Shown here piece by piece: positions 1 through 11,832 of a DNA stretch of 64,000 bases (the stretch's first letter is position 1; each line of letters begins with the position of its first letter). A program made the position numbers and the translations under genes. This stretch comes from Combretum micranthum (lineage: Eukaryota > Streptophyta > Magnoliopsida > Myrtales > Combretaceae), in contig JAMXBD010000389.1 of the NCBI GenBank assembly GCA_024138025.1, positions 806,001 through 870,000 on the forward strand, given 5' to 3'. The notes beneath the pieces are model-generated. The model saw only the letters and a program-made list of their open reading frames with translations, was not told the DNA's origin and ran no database searches.

Positions 1-131
1 TCCAGCTTCAGCTTCTCTAAATACTGCTGTTGATGTATGAGTAGTGGGAGCTTAATATAGTAACAAATAATTCTTACTCACATAACAATTGCTTATATTA
101 TTTTGGAGTTGCACTGAACCTTCTGTCATGT

Positions 132-695
132 TTGAAGAAGCTGTCAAAGTTGAATCCCATGCCTGTGCCACTGTCGCTTACCTGTGTTTTCCTGTTTTTC
201 TCCAAAGTAGTCCCTTCTTCTGATGCATCAGTGATTAGTATATTTTCCTCAAAACCTTCAGTTGACGTTTCTTTGTATTATTACCCCTTAAAAGTGGGTG
301 AGGGGACAAGAGTCGTTCTCTAAAATGTGTATCTCAGATTAGTGAGCAAATTTGGAAAAGCTCCCTTTAGGACAAGAGAAGGCCTCTTTTGAGCAACGGA
401 AAATAATTCTTCTTCACCAAGTTTCAACAGAAGTCTTTACTTAAAGTTTTGCGCCAACCTTGGTACTTCTCCAATCAATATCAAGTACCAGAAAGATGGA
501 AAGTTTATTCTCTTTAACTGAAGTCCAGACCGCAAAACTGCCCGTTGGAGTAAAAAAGTGCAAGGGATTCCAGTAGAGAATCTACACAAGAATGTGATTT
601 GCTATGTTGTGAGTGGCTGGGGAAAGCCTCTACAAGAATATTTGGTTTCTGCAAAAAATGAGCATATTTGCTTGCTCACTCCTAAATTGAAATGA
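132..695 (+). pseudogene. possible decayed coding relic, unknown family
   Basis: One reading frame stays mostly open from the ATG at 132 to a TGA at 693-695, interrupted by stops near 321, 388 and 516. The last part (about 444-692) reads like real protein, with phrases such as SPDRKTARWSKKV and KPLQEYLVSAKNEH. I do not recognise the family. It does not look like a leucine-rich-repeat exon, so it is probably not the missing 5' part of the receptor kinase downstream. It could be a relic of a host gene or of a transposon. Only the long low-stop frame supports it. Confidence 0.22.
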
Positions 696-989
696 AAATC
701 ATAAGTAGATTCTGTAATGGTTTTGACATGGAATGTGTTGATGGCTTTATAGTAGTAGTTCACACGGAGTATCACTAAATGTTTTGGTTTTTTTTTTTTT
801 TTTTTTTTTTTTTGGGCTAATGTAAGTCATTCAGTTGGAGATTGTTAGATGATTCTTGGGGATTTAATTGAATGTAGGAAAGATCGTTAGGAAAAAAAAT
901 GGGGTAAATGAGGTGTATACTGGTGGAATGGAGGGTTTTAATGAATGTTGTTATGGAGCTAAAGTTGATGAGTCAAGATTTAGTGGCAT

Positions 990-2960
990 ATGCCACTCTG
1001 GGTTACTAATAGTAAAACCCCAAGTCCTAAAGCTATGGTAGAGGATGTTTTGGAAGCTACCTCTAAAGTTGCTTTTCAAAGTCTAAACCAAATTTAGATT
1101 GCTCAACATTCGTAAGGAGTTTTATTGTTATGAGTAGAATGATCAATCACTTCAGGCATATTTCATGAATATTAAATAAGATCTATGGAGAGTTAAATGT
1201 CTTGTTACCATTTAGTACCGATATCAAAGTGTAGTAATCACAGTGGGAAAAGGTGGCAATTATGAGTTTTCTCGTAGGCTTTAACCCATAATTTGAGATT
1301 CTTAAATCTAATATTTTATCTAGTGTTGACATTTTTTCCTTACATGCGGTATTAACTAGGGTCCTCCATGCAGTGCTCTTGTCAGTTGTAATGCTATTCA
1401 AGAGCTGTGACGCCATCTAAAATAGAATTATAGCAAAGAAAATAATAAAATTCAAGAGTCATGGGGAGTTTAATGTTTTTATTATCATGAGCATGGTCAC
1501 ACTAAGTGCAGTTGTTGAAAACTGTTAGAAGAAATCCTAGAGTTATCATCTAGGTCATATTGCAGCGGGTACACTCCCTCCCCCACTTAACAACAACAAC
1601 AACAACAACGAAAAAAAAAAAAAAGGGAAAGTAAGAAAGAAAAAAAGGGGTCCATCCTCTGAATAGGCTGTTACAATATTTGCAGATGAGTTTGTTAAAT
1701 ATGGTCATACCACGAAATATTGAAGAATTTATATGACAATAGGTTGTTGACTTAGGTATTACTAATTATATGATAGGTAATTCTAATCTTTTTACCATTT
1801 TTAAACCATACACATTGTCTTCCTTGTCCCTCTAGCTGATGGTTCTCCGTCGTCCATTCTTGGTTTTGGCACTGTTCATCCAACTTCATTGCCATTTCTA
1901 TTGTCTATCTTAAGCTTACCAAAATTTTCCTTTAATTCCATGTCTATAAACAAGATTACTCATGGCCTAAACTATTGTGTCTCACTGTTTCTTGATTGTT
2001 GTTTATTTTAAGATCTTATGATGTAGAGGATTTTTGGTAAAGGACATTAGGTTAAGAGGTTTCCATGTTTTGGATACTCAAGCTGATGTTCTAAGCCCAT
2101 TGCTTGGTTGGGAGTTTTAACTCCACCTAAAGTCCATTGTTTGTGTTAGACATCCTTCTCTTTCTGCCTTAAAAAAACAGTCCCTTAGTTCCAGAATGTG
2201 TTATCTTTAGATTGTGAATCGTGTTAATTTAAAAACACCACCATCGGTCTTATATCCTCCTTGATAACAAAAGAGTCAGTTCTCCTTTTGAAATAGTTTG
2301 TTCAGATGTTTGGATCCTTGTCCAGTTATTCCAAAACTGTATTTCCTCATTTTGTTACTTTTGTTAAAAGACTCTTCTCAAATAATTTGGCTTTATTTAG
2401 TGAAGAGCCATTTGGAGTTTTTTTACCATTTTAGTGCCTTTTGTGCTGATATTCAGACTCACATTAATACTTCTATATGTATTTTGAGAAGTGCTAATGC
2501 CAACAGATCCTAATCTGATTCATTTAAGATTTATATGGCGAAACATGACATTATTCCTCAGTTTCATGTATTGACACACAATCTCAAAATGATGTGACTA
2601 AAAGGAAAAATAAACACCATTTTAAAATAGTAAGGATGCTCTTATTTCAGACTTGCATTGATAAGTAGGCTGAAAAAAAAAAAAAAGGAAAAAAAGACAT
2701 GTTCATAAACACTTTTGACCAGAAGCTGGCTCAATAGCTGGTTTCTTGATTAATCATATGCCATCATCAATCCTTCATGGTGAAGTTCCTTGTAGCATTC
2801 TTTTTTTCCCGCAAAATGTTTTTCCCATTGAACCTTGCATAATTGATGCTACATGTTTTGTTTGGGATGTTCGGTCTCATGTCACAATTAGCCCCAAGTC
2901 TATAAAATGTGTTTTTATGGGTTACTCTCCTAATCTTAAGAAATCTGAGAGCTAATTTGT
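990..2960 (+). mobile_element. decayed Ty1/copia retrotransposon relic (gag-PR-IN)
   Basis: Translation of the plus strand, allowing many stops and frameshifts, gives a collinear copia polyprotein. A gag segment lies at about 1261-1410 (MSFLVGFNP, then VLTRVLHAV). A degenerate zinc knuckle follows at about 1485-1530 (YHEHGHTKCSC). A protease and pre-integrase region lies at about 1745-2060 (DLGITNYMIG, LADGSPSSILGFGTV). Integrase pieces follow at 2298-2640 and 2746-2955, the last ending in KCVFMGYSPNLKK. The order gag, protease, integrase is that of Ty1/copia. No LTRs were found and no reverse transcriptase follows, so this is a truncated old copy. It lies directly upstream of the malectin exon of the receptor kinase. 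Confidence 0.7.
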
Positions 2961-3108
2961 GGTAAGGAAGAGTCTCCACTGAAGGCTAAGAGTCTCCAGT
3001 AAAGGCTAATTAATATCCTATACTAATATACATATTATAGCAGGTCACTTACCTGTATCTGATCCATCGAGGCTATATCAAATAAGGTTTGTTATATCTG
3101 TCTTACAG

Positions 3109-3494
3109 GTGATGGTTTTGCAGTAAATTGTGGGGGGCTGCAGTATAATTCGCCTGATGGTACTCTGTTTGAGAGGGATGATGATCCTCAAATTGGTCCA
3201 TCATCATATTATCTTAGTGAGACAAAAAAGTGGGCAGTTAGTAGCGTTGGGGTGGTAGACTTTCACGACTCACCCATTTATCAGTATACACGTTCAACCT
3301 CAGTTCCTATCAGTATGGCTTCAGATCCTCAATTGTTCCAAACAGCAAGACAATCTGCTTCATCTCTAAGGTACTATGGTTTGGGACTTCAAAATGGAAA
3401 CTATACAGTGAAGCTTCAGTTTTCAGAAATGGCATTTCCAGATGATGAAACGTGGCAGAGTCGTGGGAGGCGTGTCTTTGATATATACATACAA
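3109..3494 (+). CDS. receptor kinase exon: malectin domain, first part
   Basis: The exon starts after the acceptor TCTTACAG (3101-3108) and ends before the donor GTACGT at 3495. The frame is open and begins with two bases of a split codon. It encodes the malectin N-terminal part, with the family signatures DGFAVNCGG, SSLRYYGLGL and the final RRVFDIYIQ. Because the exon opens in the middle of a codon, an upstream exon must have existed. In relatives that exon ends the leucine-rich-repeat region, and none is visible in 1-3108. Confidence 0.85.
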
Positions 3495-3946
3495 GTACGT
3501 AAACAACACATGTTTATTGATCTGGAGTATCAGTCAAATACTTTGCTGTCATTAAATGTTTTGTGTGAATCTGAAAATATTTCGGGTTATGTGCTTTCAT
3601 GCTTTTTCTGGTTGCCCAATTATTAGGAGCTGTGGGACCATTTACGTATGAGGGCAATGTAAACTGTCTGTTTATATAATCTCCCTGTGCAAGAATTGCC
3701 TAAATTTTTAGAAATGTCTCAATTCCCCTAAATATCTTCTCCAAATCAATGGAAGAGGACTGCCAACCTTCTCAAATATATTATTTTTACTTTTATTGTC
3801 CTTAGTTGTACTGTTGACTATAGTTTTTATTTCCTCTCCAGAGAACCAAATATTCTCTTACTTTTACCAAATCCACCAGATTTGATATTTCTCTTACACC
3901 CTTCCTAAGAGCCACTCCTGTAATTCAGATCTCAATTTGCTTGTAG

Positions 3947-4145
3947 GGGGTCCTTATGTTAAAGAATTTTGACATAAGGAAAGAAGCAGGTGGAAAATCT
4001 TTCCAAGCGGTGCCAAAAACATTCAAAGCCCATGTTTGGCAAAACTACCTTGAAATTCATCTCTTTTGGTCAGGAAAAGGGACTTGCTGCATGCCTCAAA
4101 TAGGTACTTATGGACCAGTGGTTTCAGCTATTAGTGTCACTGCAG
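3947..4145 (+). CDS. receptor kinase exon: malectin domain, second part
   Basis: The exon begins after TTGTAG (AG at 3945-3946) and ends at 4145 before GTAATG, leaving one base of a split codon. It encodes the second half of the malectin fold, including the conserved stretch EIHLFWSGKGTCCMP. The preceding junction is phase 0 and the following one phase 1, as in the Arabidopsis relatives. Confidence 0.85.
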
Positions 4146-4239
4146 GTAATGTAGAGCAAGACTTCCAAATATATATTTCAGGATGTCTAATATTTTCATA
4201 AACAAGATTGATTTTGCTGACAGCTTAGTTTCTCTGTAG

Positions 4240-4377
4240 ATTTCAAGCACTCCAAGAATAGAGGCCCATTGAAGGCAATCATTGTACCTTGTGTTGCAGT
4301 GACATGTTTTGTGTCAATGCTTGCTGTTTTATATATCATACAAATAAGGAAAAAACAGAGATCCAAGCTGGAGTCAG
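4240..4377 (+). CDS. receptor kinase exon: transmembrane segment
   Basis: The exon begins after CTCTGTAG and joins with the upstream G to make an Asp codon. It encodes a short basic linker, then a single hydrophobic helix of about 24 residues (IIVPCVAVTCFVSMLAVLYI), then a basic stop-transfer run (RKKQRSK). It ends at 4377 before GTGAAA. The open frame runs past this donor to a stop at 4455-4457. The splice choice is supported because it restores the juxtamembrane sequence of the next exon in phase. Confidence 0.8.
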
Positions 4378-4574
4378 GTGAAAACAGTTATCTCCGTAAC
4401 AATGAATTGCATCCAGATTCCCAGAACGAAAATTATGAACCAAACTTTTTGGACTGACTCTTAATGTAATAGCTTGAAAATTACTTTCTTGTTGTTCTGT
4501 CATCATAAAATATGTATTTCATGGATGAAGCACATGTCTACAGTTGTTTTTAAGAAACTTACCAAAATATTAAT

Positions 4575-5230
4575 TGTACAAAAGAAATTACCAAAATACT
4601 AATCCTTGCCAAAATGCGACACAAGTAATTGCACGTGTCTGTAACATGTTGCGGTTGCAATACAACGATGTACTAAATAAAATTTTAAAAGTATGTTACC
4701 TTCCAAGGGACTTTTTCGTGAAAATAGATTTCGTTTTGAAATTAATTACTAAAATAAGACATAATAAAATTTAACTACCAAAATAAACCACCAAACTTGC
4801 ATTTAATACATGTGTCCGTTTGATTTTTTTTTTTTTCATCTATATCTGTATCTCATCAACATCTGTATTTGGTCTATTTATGAGTAAAAATATCTGTTTT
4901 TTATCTGTATCTATTTGTTGCCAAATAATCCGTATGAAAACGACAAAAAAAAAAAAAAAAAAAGAAGCCAAAACAACTAGAAACTAACGAACCAAACAGG
5001 ACCTTAATGTGTTACACAAGTTAAATATGCGGTTACCTTCCCAACGCACATTGAAACTCATAGATCTTAAATGCAAATGTGCATTGAGACTCAGTTCCTA
5101 AATGCAAGTTACTATGATTTTTTTTTTCACCTAATTTGCATCTCCGAAATACGAGTTTGATGGTTTATTTTGATGATTAATTTACTGCAAATCCTATTTT
5201 AGTAATTATTTTTTTAGGAGGTCTATATTG
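4575..5230. mobile_element. foldback/MITE-like repeat cluster in intron
   Basis: A stretch with AAATAAACCACCAAAC-type sequence near 4735-4795 is repeated in inverted form near 5160-5212. The left arm is also similar to 24757-24815, so this is a dispersed repeat. It encloses a Tourist-like copy at about 4811-5003. No coding content was seen. It lies in the 2.1-kb intron between the transmembrane and first kinase exons of the receptor kinase. Confidence 0.45.
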
Positions 5231-5453
5231 ACCTTTCACTCCCTCACACGGTATCACATATGATGTTTGCAATATATTTTAATCCTATTTTGCTGAAAAA
5301 TGAATCAGAAATCCCCAAATGGGGCTTCAATTTCTCAAGCAATGAAATGAAATCAAACTCTCCCCTCCACTTAACACCTTCTCTCTCTTCTTCTCACTGA
5401 AAGAAACCCAAACCCCCACCAAACCCCTTTCTTGACTCTATTCAAAATCCCTT

Positions 5454-5723
5454 ATGGAAGGCAAGCGCTGTGATGCCAGAGCTATGCTGGTGTCATCCGC
5501 CTCCAATGCACCTCAATCTGGCAAACAATCTTCTTCTCGCCATTGCTGGAGCACTAAAATGAAAAGCCAGTGCATTGAATGCTTCCAACTGTTCTCTTCC
5601 TCCTTTGGTTCGGTTTCACTTATACCGCATCTAGGTTATGCGATATACTATAGCAATGTTATGTTACAATTGCAAAATGCAATATATGCTAATTCAATAA
5701 GTCAACTTGGAAATGTGATATAG
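5454..5723 (+). other. gene-leader-like segment with 89-codon ORF inside intron
   Basis: A CT-rich, 5'-leader-like stretch (about 5355-5453) is followed by an ATG and an open frame whose first 45 or so codons look unlike the AT-rich surroundings (MEGKRCDARAMLVSSASNA...). After about 5600 the sequence reverts to ordinary AT-rich intron. It could be a captured or duplicated first exon of another gene, or chance. I do not recognise it. Confidence 0.2.
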
Positions 5724-6486
5724 TGTTGGTAATCTTGTAAATTCCTATATACAATTGGAATTTGTGTAATTTTTTTTTTAAATGAATTGGTAAACAAGAA
5801 ATTATCTCATGTTTTCATTATGCTAACTTCTCAGTTGCAGTTATAATGTATTCTGCATTTCAATTGGTCCAATCTGTATTGATTCACATTGTTGCTTCTA
5901 AGTGCATGGCATATATATACATATATATGTTAATGATATTTGTTGTGTAGTGATTACAGGGCTCTACTCACCTTATTATTTCAAAGCACAACTATTGAAG
6001 AAAATTACACCAAATTATCACTATAAATAAAAAAATATAAAATAAAATAAAAATAAATAAATGAAGAAAAGAAAAGAAAAATCACCACTTCTATAGAAAG
6101 TGTGGAAGGATGACTGCTTTCATAGTTGCCAATTAGTTATTGTCACTGCTTTCAAGACAACATTTGATATTGTATCACAACCGTGGAAAACATTGGTGCT
6201 TCAACAATAAATTTGTTGAAGGCTATAACTCTTAAACTAAATTCTGTCTTTAGCTCTTTGCCTTACTTTTCTTTTTCTTATAAAATAAATATAAAATACA
6301 AAAAAAAAAAAAAAAAAATTGTTGTCTGTTGTGAGTTTTTCTTTTCTGGGAACAACCCCCTCCTCCTACTTCTCCTCTCTGAACATCTCCCTCTAAAAGT
6401 AATTGCATAGAATTTTAATGGAATGAGAAATGTATAGCTGAAAATACTACAAAGAATGATAAATTAGTGAATGTTATCTTCAACAG

Positions 6487-6605
6487 CTGTCATGAAATTA
6501 GCTGCAAAGCCATTTACATTCAGTTATTCCGAGCTACAGCAGGCCACACATGGTTTTAGCCCTTCAAACAAGATTGGGCAGGGTGGATTTGGAACTGTTT
6601 ATAAG
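6487..6605 (+). CDS. receptor kinase exon: juxtamembrane and glycine-rich loop
   Basis: The exon follows CAACAG and completes an Ala codon split after 4377. It encodes the juxtamembrane motif [15 protein letters not shown] and the ATP-binding glycine loop [11 protein letters not shown]. It ends at 6605 before the donor GTGAGT in phase 0. The next exon is 6.2 kb away because this intron received the copia element. Confidence 0.88.
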
Positions 6606-6762
6606 GTGAGTTTATCTTCAATTTTAGTAAAATCTCAAGAGCTTGGTTTGGTATTGTATCATTCTCTGTTGTTATAATTGAAGAAAAATGTGGGATAATT
6701 TTAAGGTGCACATTCGAAGATGTTACAATTTTGTACATAATTTGACCTATTTATATAGGTCT

Positions 6763-6948
6763 TGTCACGGAGATTATGATACGGAGATTATTTAGGATAA
6801 GATATGAGTTTTTTTAGGGATATTTTCTGTTATAACTAAATGATAAATATAGGGATGATACTTATCTTGTATGCCTAAAATATGGTAAATTTGTTGTACA
6901 TACTCTTCTATATAATGAAAGGAAAAGATATTGGAAACCAATTTGACA
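6763..6948 (+). repeat. 5' LTR of copia element
   Basis: It begins TGTCACGGAG and ends TTTGACA. It is 186 bp and is matched by 11833-12029. It is followed immediately by the primer binding site. Confidence 0.93.
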
Positions 6949-6960
6949 TGGTATCAGAGC
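6949..6960 (+). promoter_or_regulatory. primer binding site for initiator-Met tRNA
   Basis: The sequence TGGTATCAGAGC abuts the 5' LTR. This is the usual minus-strand primer site of plant copia elements. Confidence 0.92.
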
Positions 6961-7827
6961 CCCTATTCTGATATTCTTCTTTGTGGTTTCAATCCTTCGT
7001 GTGTAACGAGAAAAGATTTCCTTTTCTGTTTCTGCAAGTTCCATCTTGCTCTTGGATCATCTCATTTTGTGCGTGTTGGCGAGTGTTTTTTTTTTTTCGA
7101 TAGCGATTTGTTCTCTCTTGTGGGTTCTCTAGTCTTCCGTGGTTCTCTCTGTGCCCCCTCCGTGGTGGTGACCGGCCGTTTCTGGTGCGGTGAGCACGGA
7201 TCTAGTGTGGCTGCTGGGTACGACTGATTATAGAGACTAGTTCTCTCTCGGTGGCTGGGTGGCTAAGCGTCCATTGGCTTTCTCTGTGGCGGTCGATCAT
7301 CTTGCGGTGGTGCTCCGTGATTTCTGTCGTGGTGGTCAGCACCATCCGTTACATCGTCCCTGTTCTCCGACCACTCTCTCTCGGTTCTGGGTCATTCTTG
7401 CCTGGGTTCTAGTGGCGACTGACCGACGGTTCGGAAGTGGTGACTAGCTTCTCTTGTGGTGGTTGTGCGGTGGTCGACGCTTCGGCTTTGGGTTCTGGTG
7501 GATCTCGTTTCTGTGGTAAGGTGGTCGACGCTTCTGGGTTCTAGGTGGAGGTTCTGTGTTCTGTGGCCATGACGCTTTGGTTCCTTCCGTCCTTCATTAT
7601 CGTTGTGCTGAACAGTGGGTTAGTCTTTTTATTATCCTTTACATAGTCTGAGCCTCTCTTGCTGTTTGACAATTTCTTCTCCGTCTTGTTGCTGTTTGAC
7701 AATTAATATTGTCGTGTTTACTGTCTCCATTCTTTGCTCGTGCCGTGGATGTCATTTTTTTTCTCTCCATAATTTGATATCAACAAATTTTTTTTCTTTT
7801 CTTGCCGTGATTTTTTTTTCTCTCTCC

Positions 7828-8756
7828 ATGATGTCAATTGAGAATACTATTATTCGCTTCACTGGCAAGAATTTTCCTACATGGGAATTTCAATTTAAGA
7901 TGTTTTTGAAAGGAAAAGAATTATCAATCCATATTGATAGTTCTATTCCTATTCCAACTGATGAAAAAGCACGTGCCCAATGGGAGATCAATGATGCTAA
8001 GGTGATCTCTTTCCTATTGGGAACGATTGAGCCTCATCTTGTTATCAATCTTCGGTGTTTTACCACGGCTCAGGCTATATGGAACTATCTCCAGCGTGTT
8101 TATCACCAAGACAATAGTGCTCGGAAATTTCAATTAGAAATGGAAATTAGTAATTTCAATCGAGGTCACTTAACTATTGCGCAATTTTATTCAGATTTTA
8201 TTAATCTTTAGGATGAGTATTCTGCTATCATTCATTCTAAGGTTCCCGCTATGGAACTTGCAGATCTTCAAGCAGTTCATGCTGAGAGTCAGCGTGACCA
8301 ATTCTTGATGAACTTCGACCTGAATTTGAGCCTGTTAGAGCTAGTTTATTGAACCGTAATCCAGTTCCCTCTTTGGATATTTGTTTGGGAGAATTACTGC
8401 GTGAGGATCAACGACTATCTACTCAGATGAATATGACTTCTGAGAAGGTTGTTTCTGAAGCTGTGAATGTAGCCTATACAGCACAAGGAAAAGGACGGAA
8501 CAAAGTGCAATGTTTCAGTTGCAAGAGATTTGGTCATATTGCTCGCAACTGTCCTAAGAAAGTTTGCAACTACTGCAAGAAAGAGGATCATATCATCAAA
8601 GAATGTCGAGTGCGGCCTCAGAATCGCCAATCCCATGCCTTTCAAGCTATTGCTCAGCCATCATCTTCTTCTCCGCCCCCCACTGCAAGCACCGATTCGT
8701 CTGTTCTCACTCCTGCCATGGTCCAACAGATGATTGTGTTGCTTTTACGGCTTTAG
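7828..8756 (+). pseudogene. copia gag with CCHC zinc knuckle
   Basis: This is the capsid region of the copia element, likely starting at the double ATG at 7828/7831 (MMSIENTIIRFTGKNFP). The frame continues to an in-frame TAG at 8209-8211. A one-base deletion near 8310 then moves it to another frame, where the nucleic-acid-binding zinc knuckle CFSCKRFGHIARNC appears, followed by a second partial one, CNYCKKEDHIIKEC. The two lesions show that this copy cannot make a full Gag. Confidence 0.88.
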
Positions 8757-9795
8757 GCCTGCAAGGTACAAGTACGAACTCCACTTCTTCTTGGATTGTT
8801 GATTCAGGTGCTTCTAATCATATGACCGGTAGTACGATTGGTCTCTATGATGTTCGTAAATATGGAGGCACGCAAACCATTCGGATTGCTGATGGTAGTA
8901 CTCTTCCTATCACTACTGTTGGTACTTTGGGCTCTTCATTCCAAAACGTTTTTGTCTCTCTTGGATCATCTACTAATTTGATTTCTGTTGGACAATTGGT
9001 GGATCATAATTGTGATGTTCATTTTTCTCGTGGTGGTTGTCTTGTGAAAGATCAGGTGTCGGGGATGGTTATCGCGAAGGGGCCTAAAGTGGGACGTCTA
9101 TTTCCTTTACAATTTTCTATTCCTAGTATCGTTTCTTTAGCATGTACGGCTACTGCTAATAATATTGAAGTCTGGCATAAAAAATTGGGTCACTCCAATT
9201 CTGTTGTCTTGACTCATCTTATGAAACATGGTTTTTTGGGCAATAAAGACTCATTTCATTCTTTTGCTGTTTCTTTTGATTGTGCTTCTTGTCGTCTTGG
9301 TAAAAGTAAAACTTTACCTTTTCCTAAGCATGGTAGTCGTGCTTTTAAATGCTTTGAGATTATACATACTAATGTTTGGGGAGTAAGTCCCATTGTTTCT
9401 CATAGACAGTATCGTTATTTTGTGACATTTATCGATGATTTTAGTTGCTTTACTTGGGTATATTTTCTTCATTCTAAAGGTGACTTTTTTCTGTTTTTCA
9501 AAACTTTGTTGCGCTTATTGAGACACAATTTAGTACTTGTATCAAAATCTTACGCTCTGACTCAGGGGAGAGTACATGTCCCATTCATTCTAGACATATC
9601 TTCAGAAAAAGGGAATCATTTCTCAGCGTTCTTGTCTTTACACCCCTCAACAGAATGGTGTTGCCAAACGTAAGAATCGTCATCTCTTAGATGTTGTTCG
9701 TACTTTGTTGATTGATTCGTCTGTACCGTCTAAGTTCTGGGTAGAACCTTTATCTACTGCTGTCTACTTGATTATTGCCTACTATCACTCTCAAT
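8757..9795 (+). pseudogene. copia protease and integrase region
   Basis: The aspartic protease motif WIVDSGASNHMTG starts near 8791. The pre-integrase zinc-binding part (VWHKKLGHS ... CASCRLGK) and the start of the integrase core (FVTFIDDFSCFTWVYF) follow in the same frame to about 9590. The frame then shifts. The integrase phrase QNGVAKRKNRH is recovered near 9651-9683, and further pieces extend to about 10100 (CAFMGYSSNHKGF near 9922). Several frameshifts make it non-functional. Confidence 0.88.
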
Positions 9796-10388
9796 TATGA
9801 TTCTCCCTATTTTCGTTTGTTTGGCATTTCTCCTGAGTATCAATCCCTTCACACCTTTGGGTGTGTTTGTTTTGTTCATTTACCCCCCATTGAGCGTCAC
9901 AAGCTTGTTGCCTAGTCTGTCATGTGTGCCTTTATGGGATATAGCTCTAATCATAAAGGATTTATTTGTTATGATGCTCATGCAAATGAAATTCGCATCT
10001 TTCAGAATGTGATTTTCTTCGAACATCAATATTTCTTTCAGTCTCAGGTTCTTTCCAATCCCTCTGTTGCTCTTCTTCCAGCTTTTGATGATGTGTCTTC
10101 TTCGATTAAGGTTTGAACCAGGTCTGGTGTATCAAGGACGTCTTCCATCTTCTCCACCGCTCCTTCCAGACACTGATCCGATACCTGATTCTGCGGTTCC
10201 TCTACCTCGACGCTCCACTCAGGATAGACATGCACCTAATAGGTATGGTTTTTCTCCTACCTCACTCATCGCCACTCTCGATATTGTTTCTGTTCCTCAC
10301 TTTTATGCCCAGGCGCTTCCCAAGCATGTTGGCAGCAGGCAATGCAAGAAGAGATCCAAGCTCTTAAGAGAATCACACTTGGGATATT

Positions 10389-11784
10389 GTGACTTGTCCT
10401 TCTGGTGTCAAACCGATTGGCTGCAAGTGGGTGTATTCAATTAAGCTTCGATCTGATGGCTCACTCGATAGATATAAGGCTCGTCTTGTGGTCCTGGGAA
10501 ATCGTCAAGAGTATGGCATTGATTATGATGAAACATTTGCCCTGGTTGCCAAGATGACTACCTTTCGAACTATTTTAGCAATTGCTGCTTCACAGGGATG
10601 GACTCTAAGGCAAATGGACGTCAAGAATGCTTTTTTACATGGAGACCTAAAGGAAGAAATCTATATGTCTCCACCTCCTGGCATGTTTACTACACCTTCC
10701 TCGGAGGTTTGTCAGCTACGCCGATCTTTATACCGACTAAAACAAGCTCTGCGTGCATGGTTTGATAAATTTCGCTCTATTTTGCTTACCTTTCAATTTA
10801 CTCAGAGTCAGTTTGATTCTTCTCTTTTTCTTCGCAAGACTTCTGCAGGCACTATATTGCTTCTCGTATATGTCGATGACATTGTGATTATGGGTTCTGA
10901 TACTGAATTACTTCAGCAGTTGCAACAGCACCTCAAGACCTCCTTTCATATGAAAGATCTTGGTCCTTTGCAATACTTTCTTGGTTTTGAGGTCTAGATT
11001 ACTCCGTCTGGTACATTGCTACATCAGCACAAATACACACAAGAAATGATTTCCTTAGCTGGTCTCCAATCGGGTAACTCTGCTGTTACCCCCTTGGAGG
11101 TTAATCTCAAGCTTTCTCGTGAGGAAGGCGACCTTCTTTTAGATCCATCCTTGTATCGACAAGCTTGTTGGGAGTTTGAATTATCTGACAATCACTCGAC
11201 CTGATATTTCTTTTGCAGTTCAGCAAGTCAGTCAGTTTATGCAAGCTCCCCGACATCTCCATCTAGCGGCTGTTCGTTGTATTATTAGATATCTGAAGGG
11301 CACTTCGTCACGAGGGTTGTTCTTTCTTAAGGATTCTTCCTTACAATTGGTGGGATATTGTGATGCTGATTGGGCTGGATGTGCTGATATTCGTCGTTCT
11401 GTTACTGGATGGTACATGCTCTTAGGCAATGCACTCATTTCTTGGAAAAGTAAGAAGCAAGATAGAGTTTCCAAGTCCTCCACTGAGTCTGAGTATCGTG
11501 CTATGTCTTCCGCTTGCTCTGAGATCACATGGCTTCGTGGGTTATTAAGCGAACTTGGATTTCCTCAGCTTCATCCTACTCCTCTTCATGTTGATAATAC
11601 AAGTGCTATTCAGATCGCTACTAATCCAGTTTTCCGTGAGCGTACAAAACATATCGAAGTCGATTGCCATTCTATACGCGAAGCCTTTGACAAGCATGTG
11701 ATTACTCTTCCTCACATTTCTACCGACCATCAGACTGCCGCATCTTCACTAAAGCTCTTTCTCGCCATCAACATCAGTTCTTGA
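10389..11784 (+). pseudogene. copia reverse transcriptase and RNase H
   Basis: The reverse transcriptase begins with IGCKWVYSIKLRSDGSLDRY and contains WTLRQMDVKNAFLHG and the catalytic YVDDI near 10868-10882. A stop interrupts at 10995-10997. The connection domain follows from 11016, and RNase H runs from about 11345 with CDADWAG, SKSSTESEYRA and HVDNTSAI. Frameshifts occur near 11170 and 11720. The protease-integrase-RT-RNase H order identifies Ty1/copia. Confidence 0.92.
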
Positions 11785-11832
11785 TTGACAGATTGATGCT
11801 TTTTGATCTCCTAGCATCAATTTGAGGGGGGA

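Noticed and set aside
1183..1416. 77-codon minus-strand frame
   Set aside because: It is the shadow of the plus-strand copia gag relic (MSFLVGFNP...), which explains the sequence better.
2767..2979. 70-codon minus-strand frame
   Set aside because: It is antisense to the copia integrase relic at 2746-2955.
6931..7447. Two plus-strand frames after the 5' LTR
   Set aside because: They lie in the untranslated leader of the copia element before gag and have no recognisable domains.
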